DNA from: a bacterium
Lineage (GTDB): Bacteria; Bdellovibrionota; Bdellovibrionia; Bdellovibrionales; Bdellovibrionaceae
Assembly: GCA_019752925.1 (NCBI GenBank)
Contig: JAIELP010000006.1
Coordinates: 434,001-498,000, forward strand
Length of the DNA: 64,000 nucleotides
Direction: 5' to 3'
Part shown: piece after piece, positions 18,778 through 27,553 of the stretch
How the letters are laid out: each line of letters begins with the position of its first letter
Position numbering within the stretch: position 1 is the first letter of the stretch
Translations under genes and position numbers: made by a program
Notes under the pieces: model-generated
Seen by the model: only the letters and a program-made list of their open reading frames with translations
The model's database searches: none
Told to the model about the DNA's origin: nothing

Positions 18778-19563
18778 ATGTCAAAAGCTAATCTTCTGAA
18801 AAAATATAAAGAAGAACCCAAAAAAAATATTAAGCGCAATCAGAAAGAAGAGCTTATTAAAGAATATGCTCCTTTGATCAAGTTTATTGCACAAAAAATT
18901 GCAGTTAGACTTCCTCCCAATATTGAATTAGATGATTTAATTTCATCAGGTTCTATAGGTTTAATGGACGCTATCGATAAATGGGATCCAACACGTGATA
19001 ATAAATTTAAAACCTATGCAGAGTTCCGTATTCGCGGTGCTATGCTGGATGAATTGCGTTCGCAGGACTGGGTTCCGCGTTCGGTACGTGATAAATCTAA
19101 AGCTCTTGATAAAACTGTAGCGGCTTTAGAAATTGAAATCGGTAGAACTCCCACAGAAGAAGAAATTTCAGCTAAACTGAATATGCCTTTAGAAGAGTTC
19201 CATGATTTAGTAAATCAGGTGCGTCCGGTAAGCTTACTCTCTATTGATGATCAGCCTACATTTACAGATACCGATAAAAAATCCATTGCGAACCTTTTAG
19301 AAGGTGCGAAGTCGGGTAATCCGTTTAATCAATTAAATTTAAAAGTAGTCAAAGATGTGGTGGCGAAAGCTATTGAAGAGCTACCTGAGCGCCAGCGCCT
19401 GGTATTATCTTTATATTACTTCGAAGATCTGAATTTAAAAGAGATTGGCCAAGTTTTACAGGTAACTGAGTCACGCGTGTCGCAATTACACGCTCAGGCT
19501 GTTATCCGTTTAAGAGCAAAATTAACCGCTACAATTGAAGCCGGTGAGTTAGAAGCTATCTAA
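18778..19563 (+). CDS. fliA: RNA polymerase sigma factor FliA (sigma-28)
   Basis: The 261-residue protein has sigma regions 2 (LIKFIAQKIAVRLPPNIELDDLISSG ... KFKTYAEFRIRGAMLDELRSQDW), 3 and 4 (LPERQRLVLSLYYFEDLNLKEIGQVL), and lacks region 1.1, as expected of FliA. The AMLDELRSQDWVPRSVR stretch is the typical FliA pattern. It should transcribe late flagellar and chemotaxis genes. A GAGGGG site precedes the start, and a strong terminator follows the stop. Confidence 0.95.
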   Translation: MSKANLLKKYKEEPKKNIKRNQKEELIKEYAPLIKFIAQKIAVRLPPNIELDDLISSGSIGLMDAIDKWDPTRDNKFKTYAEFRIRGAMLDELRSQDWVPRSVRDKSKALDKTVAALEIEIGRTPTEEEISAKLNMPLEEFHDLVNQVRPVSLLSIDDQPTFTDTDKKSIANLLEGAKSGNPFNQLNLKVVKDVVAKAIEELPERQRLVLSLYYFEDLNLKEIGQVLQVTESRVSQLHAQAVIRLRAKLTATIEAGELEAI

Positions 19564-19592
19564 TTTAAAATCTTAAATTTTATGTATTTTAT

Positions 19593-19622
19593 AATGCCGA
19601 CAGTATGTCGGCATTGTTTTTG
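19593..19622 (+). terminator. Rho-independent terminator after fliA
   Basis: AATGCCGACA (19593-19602) and TGTCGGCATT (19606-19615) form a perfect 10-bp stem with a GTA loop, followed by GTTTTTG. It closes the flagellar operon. Confidence 0.85.
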
Positions 19623-19655
19623 TAATAGTGCTCCCTATATCCGTAAGGGGGCCTT

Positions 19656-19823
19656 GTGCTTGTGTTTAAACCGAGATTAGCTTTATTTTATATCTTTGCA
19701 CTGGTAATTCTTTCATTGTTGACCAATCGCTTGTCTATTTCACCCCAAATGGCAGTAGCTGAAACTCAGACCGGAAAAATGATAAATACCTGCGATGCGA
19801 CCAATGTCGAAAACTCAAAATAA
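19656..19823 (+). CDS. Small single-pass membrane or secreted peptide (55 aa), tentative
   Basis: In the 353-base gap between fliA and the ketosynthase gene, a GTG at 19656 (or the in-frame GTG at 19662) follows AAGGGGG with usable spacing and opens 55 codons. The product begins MLVFKPRLALFYIFALVILS, a basic tip plus one hydrophobic helix, then a short polar tail. No family is recognised. The rest of the gap holds the fliA terminator and 93 bases (19824-19916) in which I see only the GGAGAG site of the next gene. Confidence 0.45.
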   Translation: MLVFKPRLALFYIFALVILSLLTNRLSISPQMAVAETQTGKMINTCDATNVENSK

Positions 19824-19916
19824 TCAGTAATTAGAGCTGGCTCTCCTATGAAATTCACCTGAAAATAGAGTGGTGTTACGCCTCGTTCAGCAATTTCATT
19901 CAGCATCGGAGAGTGT

Positions 19917-21737
19917 ATGCCGGCTCATTTCAAACGCGTCTATTTAAATTCTGTGGGCTCTTTTTTACCAGGGCCTGCAATTAATAATGAAGAAATGGAT
20001 GCCTATGTAGGCTCTATCAATACGCAATCATCACGCATCAAAAGACGTATTCTTGCCGAAAACGGAATTCAGAATCGTCATTACGGAATTAATAAAGAAG
20101 GGCAAACCATGTACTCTTCTTCGCAAATGGCGGCAAAAGCTATTGATGATACTTTGTCTAAAATTAATAAAAATATAAACGAGATTCCTTTTTTGAGTTC
20201 GGGAACTGTGGGAGCTGATTTGGCGGCACCAGGTTTTGCTAATTTAATTCAAGGTCACTACAAAGCTGCACCTATGCAGACTATGTCTTTTCAAGGTATA
20301 TGTGCCTCTGGCGTAGCGGCTATGAAAGCAGCTGCGCAGGTTGTAGAGTTGCAGGAGTTTAAAAGCTCTGTAGCTGTAGCTACAGAGTTCCCATCACGTT
20401 TATTTAAAGCTTCACGATTTCAAAAGATTGAAGAGAACGTGGATTTTGACTCACATTTTTTACGTTGGATGTTATCCGACGGTGCCGGCGCGGTTTGTTT
20501 TGAAGATAAACCAAATGAAAAAGGTATTTCATTAAAGCTCGATTGGATTCATTTAAAGTCTTTCAGCGGTGATTATCCTACCTGTATGCAAATCGGCGCT
20601 CCTTGGAGTGATCCTAATAAAAGTTATTTAGACTATTCTTCTTTAGAAGAAGCCGAAAAAAACGGTTCTTTCCTATTACGTCAAGACATCCGCTTACTAC
20701 CTAACTTATTTGATGTAGGTGTAAGCGAATTTATGAGCTTAGTTTTAAACAACGATGTTCAACCTCAGGAAATTGATTATTTTCTTTGCCATTATTCTTC
20801 AGAAAGATTTTCGGGCGTTATTAAAACATTACTGGATAAAGCCGGTTTAACAATTCCTCCTGAAAAATGGTTCAGTAATTTAAAAACTAAAGGTAATACA
20901 GGTGCCGCTTCAATATTTATCATGATGGATGAATTTATGAAGACACATGATCTGAAACCTGGGCAAAAAATTATGTGCTTCGTGCCTGAGTCAGGCCGCT
21001 TTACGGTTTCATTCTTATTATTTGAAGTGATTAAAGACGGAAAAGCTAATGAGATAAAAAAAACTACGCCGCCTGTTCGCAAACCTGTAGAAAGCTTATT
21101 ATTGGAGCTTGGAGCTATCTGGCATGATTACCGATCGAGTGTTTTGCGCTCTGAATTTGCCCATAAAATTTTTAACGGCACAATTACAAAAACTGACTAT
21201 CAGAAATGGATGGAAAACTGGATTCCGCAGGTGCGCGAAGGAAGTATCTGGATGCGTACAGCCATTTCAAACTTATCCACTAAGTTTGAAGGCATTCAAG
21301 AATTAATCGAGATGCACGCTGGTGAAGAACAGTTCGACTTTAATATTCTCTATTCCGATTATAAAAATGCCGGCGGCGCAAAAGCTTTAGACGATTTAAA
21401 GCGTAATGCTGGTGGTGAGGAACTTAATAACTTTATGTACACCAAAGCCCGATCAAAAGATCCGCTAGGTTTATTGGGTGGTATTTTTATTATTGAAGGT
21501 ACAGGTAACAAAATTATTCCAACATTACTTCCGTTTCTTAAAAAAGGTTTAAATATGCAGATGAACGTATTTAAATTCTTAGAGTATCACGGTGAAAATG
21601 ACGTTCATCATATTGAGCGTTGGGCTAATGCCGTAGAAATGGCTTTAGCTATTGAACCATCAAGTTACGACGAAATTATAGCCACTGCACGTAAAGTGGC
21701 GGAGCTTTATAAAAAGCAATGGGAGCTTGTTCTATGA
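19917..21737 (+). CDS. Ketoacyl-ACP synthase III fused to a heme-oxygenase-like putative diiron oxidase
   Basis: Residues 1-375 are a KAS III/thiolase-fold enzyme with the catalytic triad visible: Cys129 in FQGICASG, His292 in FLCHYSSE and Asn327 in KGNTGAAS. After a short Pro-rich linker (384-390), residues 391-606 are all helical and match the heme-oxygenase-like fold annotated as iron-containing redox enzyme. Candidate metal ligands are Glu441, His467/Glu470, Glu527 and an H-x3-D-x2-H motif (His558, Asp562, His565), the spacing known from diiron oxidases such as SznF. The fusion suggests that an acyl condensation product is oxidised on the same polypeptide. It heads an operon with ATGA overlaps to the next gene. 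Chemistry and substrate are inferred, not shown. Confidence 0.82.
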   Translation: MPAHFKRVYLNSVGSFLPGPAINNEEMDAYVGSINTQSSRIKRRILAENGIQNRHYGINKEGQTMYSSSQMAAKAIDDTLSKINKNINEIPFLSSGTVGADLAAPGFANLIQGHYKAAPMQTMSFQGICASGVAAMKAAAQVVELQEFKSSVAVATEFPSRLFKASRFQKIEENVDFDSHFLRWMLSDGAGAVCFEDKPNEKGISLKLDWIHLKSFSGDYPTCMQIGAPWSDPNKSYLDYSSLEEAEKNGSFLLRQDIRLLPNLFDVGVSEFMSLVLNNDVQPQEIDYFLCHYSSERFSGVIKTLLDKAGLTIPPEKWFSNLKTKGNTGAASIFIMMDEFMKTHDLKPGQKIMCFVPESGRFTVSFLLFEVIKDGKANEIKKTTPPVRKPVESLLLELGAIWHDYRSSVLRSEFAHKIFNGTITKTDYQKWMENWIPQVREGSIWMRTAISNLSTKFEGIQELIEMHAGEEQFDFNILYSDYKNAGGAKALDDLKRNAGGEELNNFMYTKARSKDPLGLLGGIFIIEGTGNKIIPTLLPFLKKGLNMQMNVFKFLEYHGENDVHHIERWANAVEMALAIEPSSYDEIIATARKVAELYKKQWELVL

Positions 21738-22645
21738 GCCGATCGAATTTTCCAGGTATCGATCATATAATTCATGACCCGAATGATCCGAATCCGTGGC
21801 ATGCACTCTATTTAGATAACAGCACTCCAATCAGACCTACCACTAAAGAAAAGTGGCTGCGCGATTCGGGCTCGCTTTCGCGCCAATTCTTTTTACCCTT
21901 TGCGCGACCGTTTGCAAAACTGATGATCATGATTGTTCAGGTTATTAAGGCACTTTCTCCTATCGATTGGAGAGCTTCCAAAACTTTACACAAAATTATT
22001 GCCTTCAGTCTTAAAACTTTTGTTCGAGCTGATGCCAACGAGTTGATTTTGCGCCACTTTCACGCAGGCTCTGAAATTTTGGCTTTTATTGCTGGAAATG
22101 TTAAGGGCACTAATATTCCGCTCAATCCTTTAAAGCCGCGTAATTTAAAAGGTCTCGAAGATGATACGATTTTAAAGCACGACATAAACATCTATAATTT
22201 TGTAATTAATTTGAATTTACAGCTCAAAGAAAAAAATCTTAAAATTGTACCGGTTCCGGCAGATGAAATTGACTATTCGATGATTACCGAAAGTGAGTTT
22301 GATATAGAGCCGATGAAAGACGGGTTTTTAAATTTTATTGACCTTGAAACCGCTATCGAGCTTTATACTCCGTTTTTCCAATTTATGCTGACTGATAACG
22401 ATTTCTGGCGTGCAACCAACTCGTTACAGTTAGACGAAACCATAGGGCTTTATGGAGCTACAATCATGAACTCTACTCAACTGATGGTTTTAGTTAATAA
22501 CAAACATCCTATGATCTCCTTAGTTACGCTGAATGCAGGCTTCAGACTTGTGCTTCACGGTTTATCTACTGAGATGGCTCATTGGTTTCTGGTTCAGAAA
22601 AAAATAGAACAACGCGCTTTAAGGCAGCAAAAAGCCCATGCTTGA
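21734..22645 (+). CDS. Protein of unknown function in the ketosynthase-oxidase operon
   Basis: The start at 21734 overlaps the upstream stop as ATGA and has GGGAG eight bases before it; an ATG 15 bases earlier is less likely. The 303-residue product is not one I recognise. It has a basic, amphipathic stretch with a hydrophobic segment (about residues 55-75) that could bind a membrane, several histidines in helical context (LRHFHAGSEILAF), and no signal peptide. Being locked between a lipid-type synthase and two fatty-acid-hydroxylase family genes by overlaps, it probably acts in the same pathway. Confidence 0.85.
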   Translation: MSRSNFPGIDHIIHDPNDPNPWHALYLDNSTPIRPTTKEKWLRDSGSLSRQFFLPFARPFAKLMIMIVQVIKALSPIDWRASKTLHKIIAFSLKTFVRADANELILRHFHAGSEILAFIAGNVKGTNIPLNPLKPRNLKGLEDDTILKHDINIYNFVINLNLQLKEKNLKIVPVPADEIDYSMITESEFDIEPMKDGFLNFIDLETAIELYTPFFQFMLTDNDFWRATNSLQLDETIGLYGATIMNSTQLMVLVNNKHPMISLVTLNAGFRLVLHGLSTEMAHWFLVQKKIEQRALRQQKAHA

Positions 22646-23384
22646 TATTACAATTGAACAAATCATCAGTTTGGGGCGCTTAAATTTTTTCCTGATAACA
22701 GTGGGTTACTTCGTATTTCTTTACTTTGCTTTTACGCTTCCAGCGTATTATTTTTTTACTAAAGGTAAACATTTTCAGCTATTCCAAAAAAAAGATTTCA
22801 GACCCAATCAAATTAAAACAGAAATTCAGAGATCAATGGTTTCAATTTTAATGTTTGGAATTCTAGCTTTTCCGATGTATGAGGGCTTAAGGCTTGGAAT
22901 TTTAAATATTAAATTTGAGTTCAACTGGTTAATTTTTATTTGGGAGTCTATTGCACTGTTTTTATGGAATGAAATTCACTTTTATGTGGTTCACCGTACA
23001 TTTCATTTTAAAATATTCTATAAATATCATGCAGATCACCATTATTCCAATGTGCCGAGTCCATTTTCGGCCTATAGTTTTCATTGGAGCGAGGGGATAC
23101 TGCTTGGTGCAGTTATGCCGATTATTATGCTCTTTCATGATTTTCAATTTTATGCACTTATGACCTTACCGGTGATGAGTATTATGATGAACGTTTTAGG
23201 ACACTCAAATGTCGATTTTAATCCGGACCAATCGATGAACCATCTGATGAGTTTTTCAAAACGTCATTCGCAACATCATAAAATCCCTCATTCAAATTAT
23301 GGTTTTTTCTTACCTTATTTTGATATTTTATTTAAAACTGACGGTGATGGAACCGGAAATCACGGTAAAAATAGCAAAACATGA
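22638..23384 (+). CDS. Fatty acid hydroxylase/sterol desaturase superfamily membrane protein, first copy
   Basis: The 248-residue protein has four to five membrane helices and the histidine clusters of the non-heme diiron superfamily: HRTFH, HADHH in KYHADHHYS, and HSQHH near the C-terminus (KRHSQHHKIPHSNYG). These enzymes hydroxylate or desaturate lipid chains at the membrane face using O2. It overlaps the upstream gene by 8 bases and the next by 4. The second copy is clearly related but diverged, so each may act at a different position of the same lipid. Confidence 0.9.
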   Translation: MLDITIEQIISLGRLNFFLITVGYFVFLYFAFTLPAYYFFTKGKHFQLFQKKDFRPNQIKTEIQRSMVSILMFGILAFPMYEGLRLGILNIKFEFNWLIFIWESIALFLWNEIHFYVVHRTFHFKIFYKYHADHHYSNVPSPFSAYSFHWSEGILLGAVMPIIMLFHDFQFYALMTLPVMSIMMNVLGHSNVDFNPDQSMNHLMSFSKRHSQHHKIPHSNYGFFLPYFDILFKTDGDGTGNHGKNSKT

Positions 23385-24139
23385 CAGAAATTTTTATAAA
23401 GATTTTTGCGGCGGGTGTTATTAAATATTTAATTATTTTTGCTCTTCCATATTTTATTTTCTGGAAGTTATTTCCGCAAAAGGTTAAAAATCTTAAAATA
23501 CAAGCTGTGGAAAGGCAAAAGCCTCAGATCCCTCTGGAGCTTCGTTATTCTTTTTCAACACTGATCATTCAATCGCTAATTTTTTTAAGTATTTACTGGC
23601 TTAATGAAAAAGGCATATTCAATATTTATGCAGGTTTTGGTTCTCAGGGTTATTTAAGGGAAGCTGCAGGGTTTGTAATTTATTTTGTGGTTTACGATGC
23701 TTATTTTTACTGGTCGCACCGGCTTTTACACGAAGGCTGGTTTTATAAAAAAGTTCATGTGGTTCATCATATGTCATTGAACCCCACGCCCTTTGCTTCT
23801 TATTCATTTCATCCAATTGAAGCGGTGGTGAGTCTTGTTTATTTTTATCCTGTTTTGTATTTTTGTCCTATGAGTTTTGAACTATTTTTACTTTTAATTG
23901 TTTTAACGGATTTTGGAAATTTAGCCGGGCATCTTGGTTATGATTTTATTCCTAAAGCTATGTGGAAAAGTAAGTGGGGAGCCTGGTTAACTACACCTAC
24001 GCACCACAATATGCACCATCAATATTCGCGGTCTAATTTTGGTTTATACTGGCGTGGCTGGGATGAGATGTTTAAAACTCTACGCAGCCGTACCGGGCAA
24101 GAATTTATAAGGGTTAAAGACCAAGGAGATTTTTTATGA
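23381..24139 (+). CDS. Fatty acid hydroxylase/sterol desaturase superfamily membrane protein, second copy
   Basis: The 252-residue membrane protein shows HRLLH, HVVHH (KKVHVVHHMSLNPTPFASY) and a C-terminal THHNMHH cluster, plus GHLGYDF between them. All diiron ligand clusters are present, so it should be active. The ATGA overlaps on both sides show that it is translated with its neighbours. It resembles the preceding gene product in topology and motif order, consistent with an old tandem duplication. Confidence 0.9.
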   Translation: MTEIFIKIFAAGVIKYLIIFALPYFIFWKLFPQKVKNLKIQAVERQKPQIPLELRYSFSTLIIQSLIFLSIYWLNEKGIFNIYAGFGSQGYLREAAGFVIYFVVYDAYFYWSHRLLHEGWFYKKVHVVHHMSLNPTPFASYSFHPIEAVVSLVYFYPVLYFCPMSFELFLLLIVLTDFGNLAGHLGYDFIPKAMWKSKWGAWLTTPTHHNMHHQYSRSNFGLYWRGWDEMFKTLRSRTGQEFIRVKDQGDFL

Positions 24140-24732
24140 GTTGGATTTTTTTATTTATCCAGATAGCTAGTGCTAATGGCAATTTAAGCTGTAATTCAAA
24201 CTATATACCGTCAGTGGCTTCTCAGGTAAGCTCTTTGTTGCCAACAATAGTTTCTGATTTTCCTTGGATGCGTGATCCAGGTGTTATAGCTTACACGCAA
24301 AGCGACAAAGCCAAAAAAATGTTAATTTATGCAACCAATAACCGAGCTGCAGTTGGCGCTCAGAATTCATTAGGTAAATGTAACTTGTACGTAGTAAAAG
24401 CCGTAGCACATGCAGGCTTGCCCGCATGGACTGGTGCTACAGCTTATTATGCTTACCAAGTAAAAGACGAAGCTAAAAAATTAGGATATAGGAATTTGCT
24501 GGAAGAGTTTCCTGAAATAACTGAAAGAACTGCGCCTGTAGGTGCAATTTTGGTTTATTCGTCAGAAGCCAAACCCAATGGATGTAAGGACCCCAAAACC
24601 AATCTTGGTTGCGGTCATATTGAAATTAAAACTGACTTGGGTTACGTCAGTGATTATTTTGATAGACGTCCAGTGTCGGATTCAACACGTACCAAATTTA
24701 AATTAACAGCAGTACTTGTACCCAAAGCTTAA
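24136..24732 (+). CDS. Secreted NlpC/P60- or CHAP-like cysteine peptidase/amidase candidate
   Basis: The 198-residue product has a short signal peptide (cleavage near ASA-NG). Cys82 in SLGKCNLYVVKAVAHAGL begins a helix, as the nucleophile does in NlpC/P60 and CHAP domains, and His161 in GHIEIKT opens a following strand, which fits a Cys-His dyad. Such enzymes cut peptidoglycan cross-links. Two extra Cys (150 and 159) may form a disulfide. It overlaps the second hydroxylase gene by four bases, so a wall enzyme is coupled to the lipid operon. The family call is from motif spacing only. Confidence 0.68.
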   Translation: MSWIFLFIQIASANGNLSCNSNYIPSVASQVSSLLPTIVSDFPWMRDPGVIAYTQSDKAKKMLIYATNNRAAVGAQNSLGKCNLYVVKAVAHAGLPAWTGATAYYAYQVKDEAKKLGYRNLLEEFPEITERTAPVGAILVYSSEAKPNGCKDPKTNLGCGHIEIKTDLGYVSDYFDRRPVSDSTRTKFKLTAVLVPKA

Positions 24733-24851
24733 GCTGAGTAGTCAGTAGACGCATCAATCCGGCAGTCCCATATACAGACTAAGGTTGTACTCTTGGTTTG
24801 TAAAAGGGTGTTGTTTGCTGAAGTTTATTGGCTAGGTTAGTATAGAGTGCA

Positions 24852-25838
24852 ATGAATGATTCCATTTTTTTCATAAATGCTCTGCCTCCCAATGATCGTA
24901 GAAGTGATTTGGATTATGTATCTACTTTAGATTTTTCTATACAAAAAAGCTGCGATCTGGGATTCAAACATACATTAATAACTATTGGTGATAAGCGATA
25001 TGATCCTTGGGTGTTAGCACAGTATGGGTTGAGTAAAAATGTTAGCTTTAAACCGTTGATAGCAACGAACCCCATCCATCAGCACCCGGTTGCATTAGCA
25101 AAACGATTAATTTCGTTAAAAAGCATTTTTAGTACTGAGGTGGCTTTAAATTTGGTTTCTGGTTCATTTGTTTCGGAGTTAAAATCCATAGGAAATAATT
25201 TAAATTTTGAACAACGTAATGAGCGCTTGATTGAGTTTCTTAAAATTATCCAAGATTTAGGCTCAACTAGCTCAACGTACTCTTTCAATGGTAAATATTA
25301 TCAAATTGAAAATGTAGATCTGTATCCACGCACCTTAACTAGCGCAAAAAATAGTATATTTATTTCAGGCCATTTTGAAGCTCAATTACCTCAATATGTT
25401 AATGAGGCAATTTATTTTGTTAAAAACTACCGGCCACTTGACCAATTACAAAAGGCATTTAGCTCGAAAAGCGGTTTAAACGTGGGCATTTGCGCACGCT
25501 CTACTGATGCTGAAGCTATGTCGGCTGTTCATGATCTTTATCCAATGGATCGTCAGGGTGAAATGCTATTTACCTTGGCTGTAAATAACAATGAAACACC
25601 TTGGAATATCTGGATTAAAGATTATCTTAAAAAGAACCGGGATGATGACCCACTATTTTACCTGAAGCCTTTTAAAAATTATCAATCATCAGCACCGTTT
25701 ATAGTTGGTTCGTACGAAAAGGTGGCTGAGCATCTGAAAAAATGTACGGAGCTGAACTACAATTTCTTTATTTTGGATTATCACCGCAGCGACCACGATC
25801 ACATTAAAGTTTTAATGCAGATGTTGAAGCCATCTTAA
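24852..25838 (+). CDS. Luciferase-like (LLM class) flavin-dependent monooxygenase
   Basis: The 328-residue protein fits the bacterial luciferase/alkanesulfonate monooxygenase TIM barrel: a first strand IFFINALPP, then KPLIATNPIHQHPVALAKR and ALNLVSGSF, the strand 3-4 pattern of SsuD-like enzymes. They use FMNH2 (or F420) and O2. Stand-alone members in biosynthetic clusters hydroxylate carrier-bound intermediates; the carrier-protein gene 42 bases downstream makes that plausible here. 119 bases separate it from the preceding operon, so it probably starts a new transcript. Confidence 0.83.
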   Translation: MNDSIFFINALPPNDRRSDLDYVSTLDFSIQKSCDLGFKHTLITIGDKRYDPWVLAQYGLSKNVSFKPLIATNPIHQHPVALAKRLISLKSIFSTEVALNLVSGSFVSELKSIGNNLNFEQRNERLIEFLKIIQDLGSTSSTYSFNGKYYQIENVDLYPRTLTSAKNSIFISGHFEAQLPQYVNEAIYFVKNYRPLDQLQKAFSSKSGLNVGICARSTDAEAMSAVHDLYPMDRQGEMLFTLAVNNNETPWNIWIKDYLKKNRDDDPLFYLKPFKNYQSSAPFIVGSYEKVAEHLKKCTELNYNFFILDYHRSDHDHIKVLMQMLKPS

Positions 25839-25880
25839 AACTAAGTTGTTTTTAATTTAGGCCAATGCTAATTTTAATGT

Positions 25881-26189
25881 ATGGCATCTCATATTGAAAT
25901 CATAGATCTTGTTATCCGTCCAAGCTTACAAAAAGCATGTTCGACTATTCCTAATGTAAATGCCAAGGGCGATATATCCGCCATAATTTTTTACGGACAG
26001 GAGGGCGCTATTTTAGACTCTCTTAACTTAGTTAATTTTATTTTCTTACTAGAATCTCAGCTAAGTGAGGTTTTAAAAGTTAACGTTAAATTTGAAACGG
26101 AAGATATTTTAAATACTGAATTAAAGCCTTTTTTAAATGTCGCAAATTTAACTTTATTTTTAGAAAAAAAAATGAAAGAAGCGAAGTGA
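25881..26189 (+). CDS. Acyl carrier protein-like protein
   Basis: The 102-residue protein is ACP-sized and has ILDSLNLVNFIFLLE, the DSL motif at which Ser47 would take 4'-phosphopantetheine, followed by the normal helix II. The rest is helical and moderately divergent from the fatty-acid ACP. The GTGA overlap with the AMP-ligase gene (26186) implies that the ligase charges this carrier, as DltA charges DltC. No Shine-Dalgarno site is obvious. Confidence 0.82.
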   Translation: MASHIEIIDLVIRPSLQKACSTIPNVNAKGDISAIIFYGQEGAILDSLNLVNFIFLLESQLSEVLKVNVKFETEDILNTELKPFLNVANLTLFLEKKMKEAK

Positions 26190-27553
26190 TCGGTAAAGGC
26201 ACAAGCCTATTAGGCGTAATAGCACAGCATATGTCTGACATTTTTTTAATTACGGACTCTGCTGAGTTCAGCTATGCTGATTTGTTCGCAAGAGTAAACT
26301 CACTAGCTATACGTTTAAAAAATAAACCAGTAAAAAATATTATTGTGCTAGAGTCTGAAAATAATTTCGATTGTTACGTTAAAGTTTTAGCGTTGATTGA
26401 AAGTCGGCATCCATTTTTAGTTTTACCGCTCTATTTATTTAATAATTTAAAGTATAGAGAATTTTTAAATTCTGAACTGAAGTCATCTTTGATTTTTTGT
26501 TCGCTTAATTCTGATATCACTCGAATTGCTGATGAGAATCAACAAAACCGTCTTCATAATCTTATTCAAATTGCCGTTAATTCTGACAAAACTCCCTTTT
26601 TGGTAAGAACATCTGGATCATCGGGAAACCCGCATAAATTTATTCTTCATGACGCTGAACTTTTTTTAAAAAAATATCAAAAAGTAGGTCCACATTTTCA
26701 ATCTACCTTTGCATTTTCACCTGCAGAGTCCATTGCAGGTATTGAAACTTTATTAGAGTGTGTTATGCATGGTAAAAAATTAATAGCCGCCCAAGGAACC
26801 TATTCTCCTGATAAAATCAGTAAGCTTTTAGGTCTTCATCATGTTGATTACTTTCAAACCACTCCTTCTTTTTTAAATTTAATGTTATTTGCCGGAGAAT
26901 TAAAATCTGATAAATTACCTTACTTAAAAAAAATTGCGTATGGTTCAGAGCCTTCGTACTCAAGTACAACCAATGCATTAAAAAAAGCACTGCCATTTGT
27001 AGATTTAATACATACCTATGGAATGTCTGAAATCGGGATATTAAAAACTATAACGGACCAAGCTCGGGCTGATAGTTTTAAATTTGATAATTTTTACAAT
27101 GAAGGTCGCATCATCGACGGATATCTAGAAGTGAAAAGCGCAACGCCTATGTTGGGTTATTTAAACTATATAAATGAAGAAGCATCAGATTGGTTTAGAA
27201 CCGGCGATCTGAGTGAAATCGATAGCAACACTCAGCTTGTTAAAGTACTGGGGCGCGAAGGTGATCTTATAAATGTGGCAGGACAAAAATTTTTTCCGAT
27301 TGAGCTTGAAACCTTAGTGCTTGAAATGGCCGAAATTATAGATGTGTTAGTAGCAAAAGAAAAACATTCTTTGGTAGGCGAAGCAATCGTGATGAAATTG
27401 AATTTAGACAAAAATACGACAATTGAACAGTTCCAGAAAAAATTTAAAGTGTTTTGCGAAAACAAGTTACCACGTTTTATGCATCCTCACAGATTGATAT
27501 TTGTTGATCAACCGCTTTCAAACGATAGATTTAAAAAGGTCCGCGTCGAATGA
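26186..27553 (+). CDS. AMP-forming acyl/aminoacyl ligase (adenylation enzyme)
   Basis: The 455-residue protein starts at GTG. It has the adenylation motifs in order: P-loop TSGSSGNPHK (142-151), YGSEPS, HTYGMSEIG, WFRTGDLSEID, a hinge LGREGDLINVAGQKFFP and a C-terminal Lys near 450 in NDRFKKVRVE. It is shorter than usual (about 500-550), with a compact N-terminus. It should activate a carboxylic or amino acid and load it on the carrier encoded just upstream. The substrate cannot be read reliably. It overlaps the MBOAT gene by 4 bases. Confidence 0.9.
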   Translation: MIGKGTSLLGVIAQHMSDIFLITDSAEFSYADLFARVNSLAIRLKNKPVKNIIVLESENNFDCYVKVLALIESRHPFLVLPLYLFNNLKYREFLNSELKSSLIFCSLNSDITRIADENQQNRLHNLIQIAVNSDKTPFLVRTSGSSGNPHKFILHDAELFLKKYQKVGPHFQSTFAFSPAESIAGIETLLECVMHGKKLIAAQGTYSPDKISKLLGLHHVDYFQTTPSFLNLMLFAGELKSDKLPYLKKIAYGSEPSYSSTTNALKKALPFVDLIHTYGMSEIGILKTITDQARADSFKFDNFYNEGRIIDGYLEVKSATPMLGYLNYINEEASDWFRTGDLSEIDSNTQLVKVLGREGDLINVAGQKFFPIELETLVLEMAEIIDVLVAKEKHSLVGEAIVMKLNLDKNTTIEQFQKKFKVFCENKLPRFMHPHRLIFVDQPLSNDRFKKVRVE

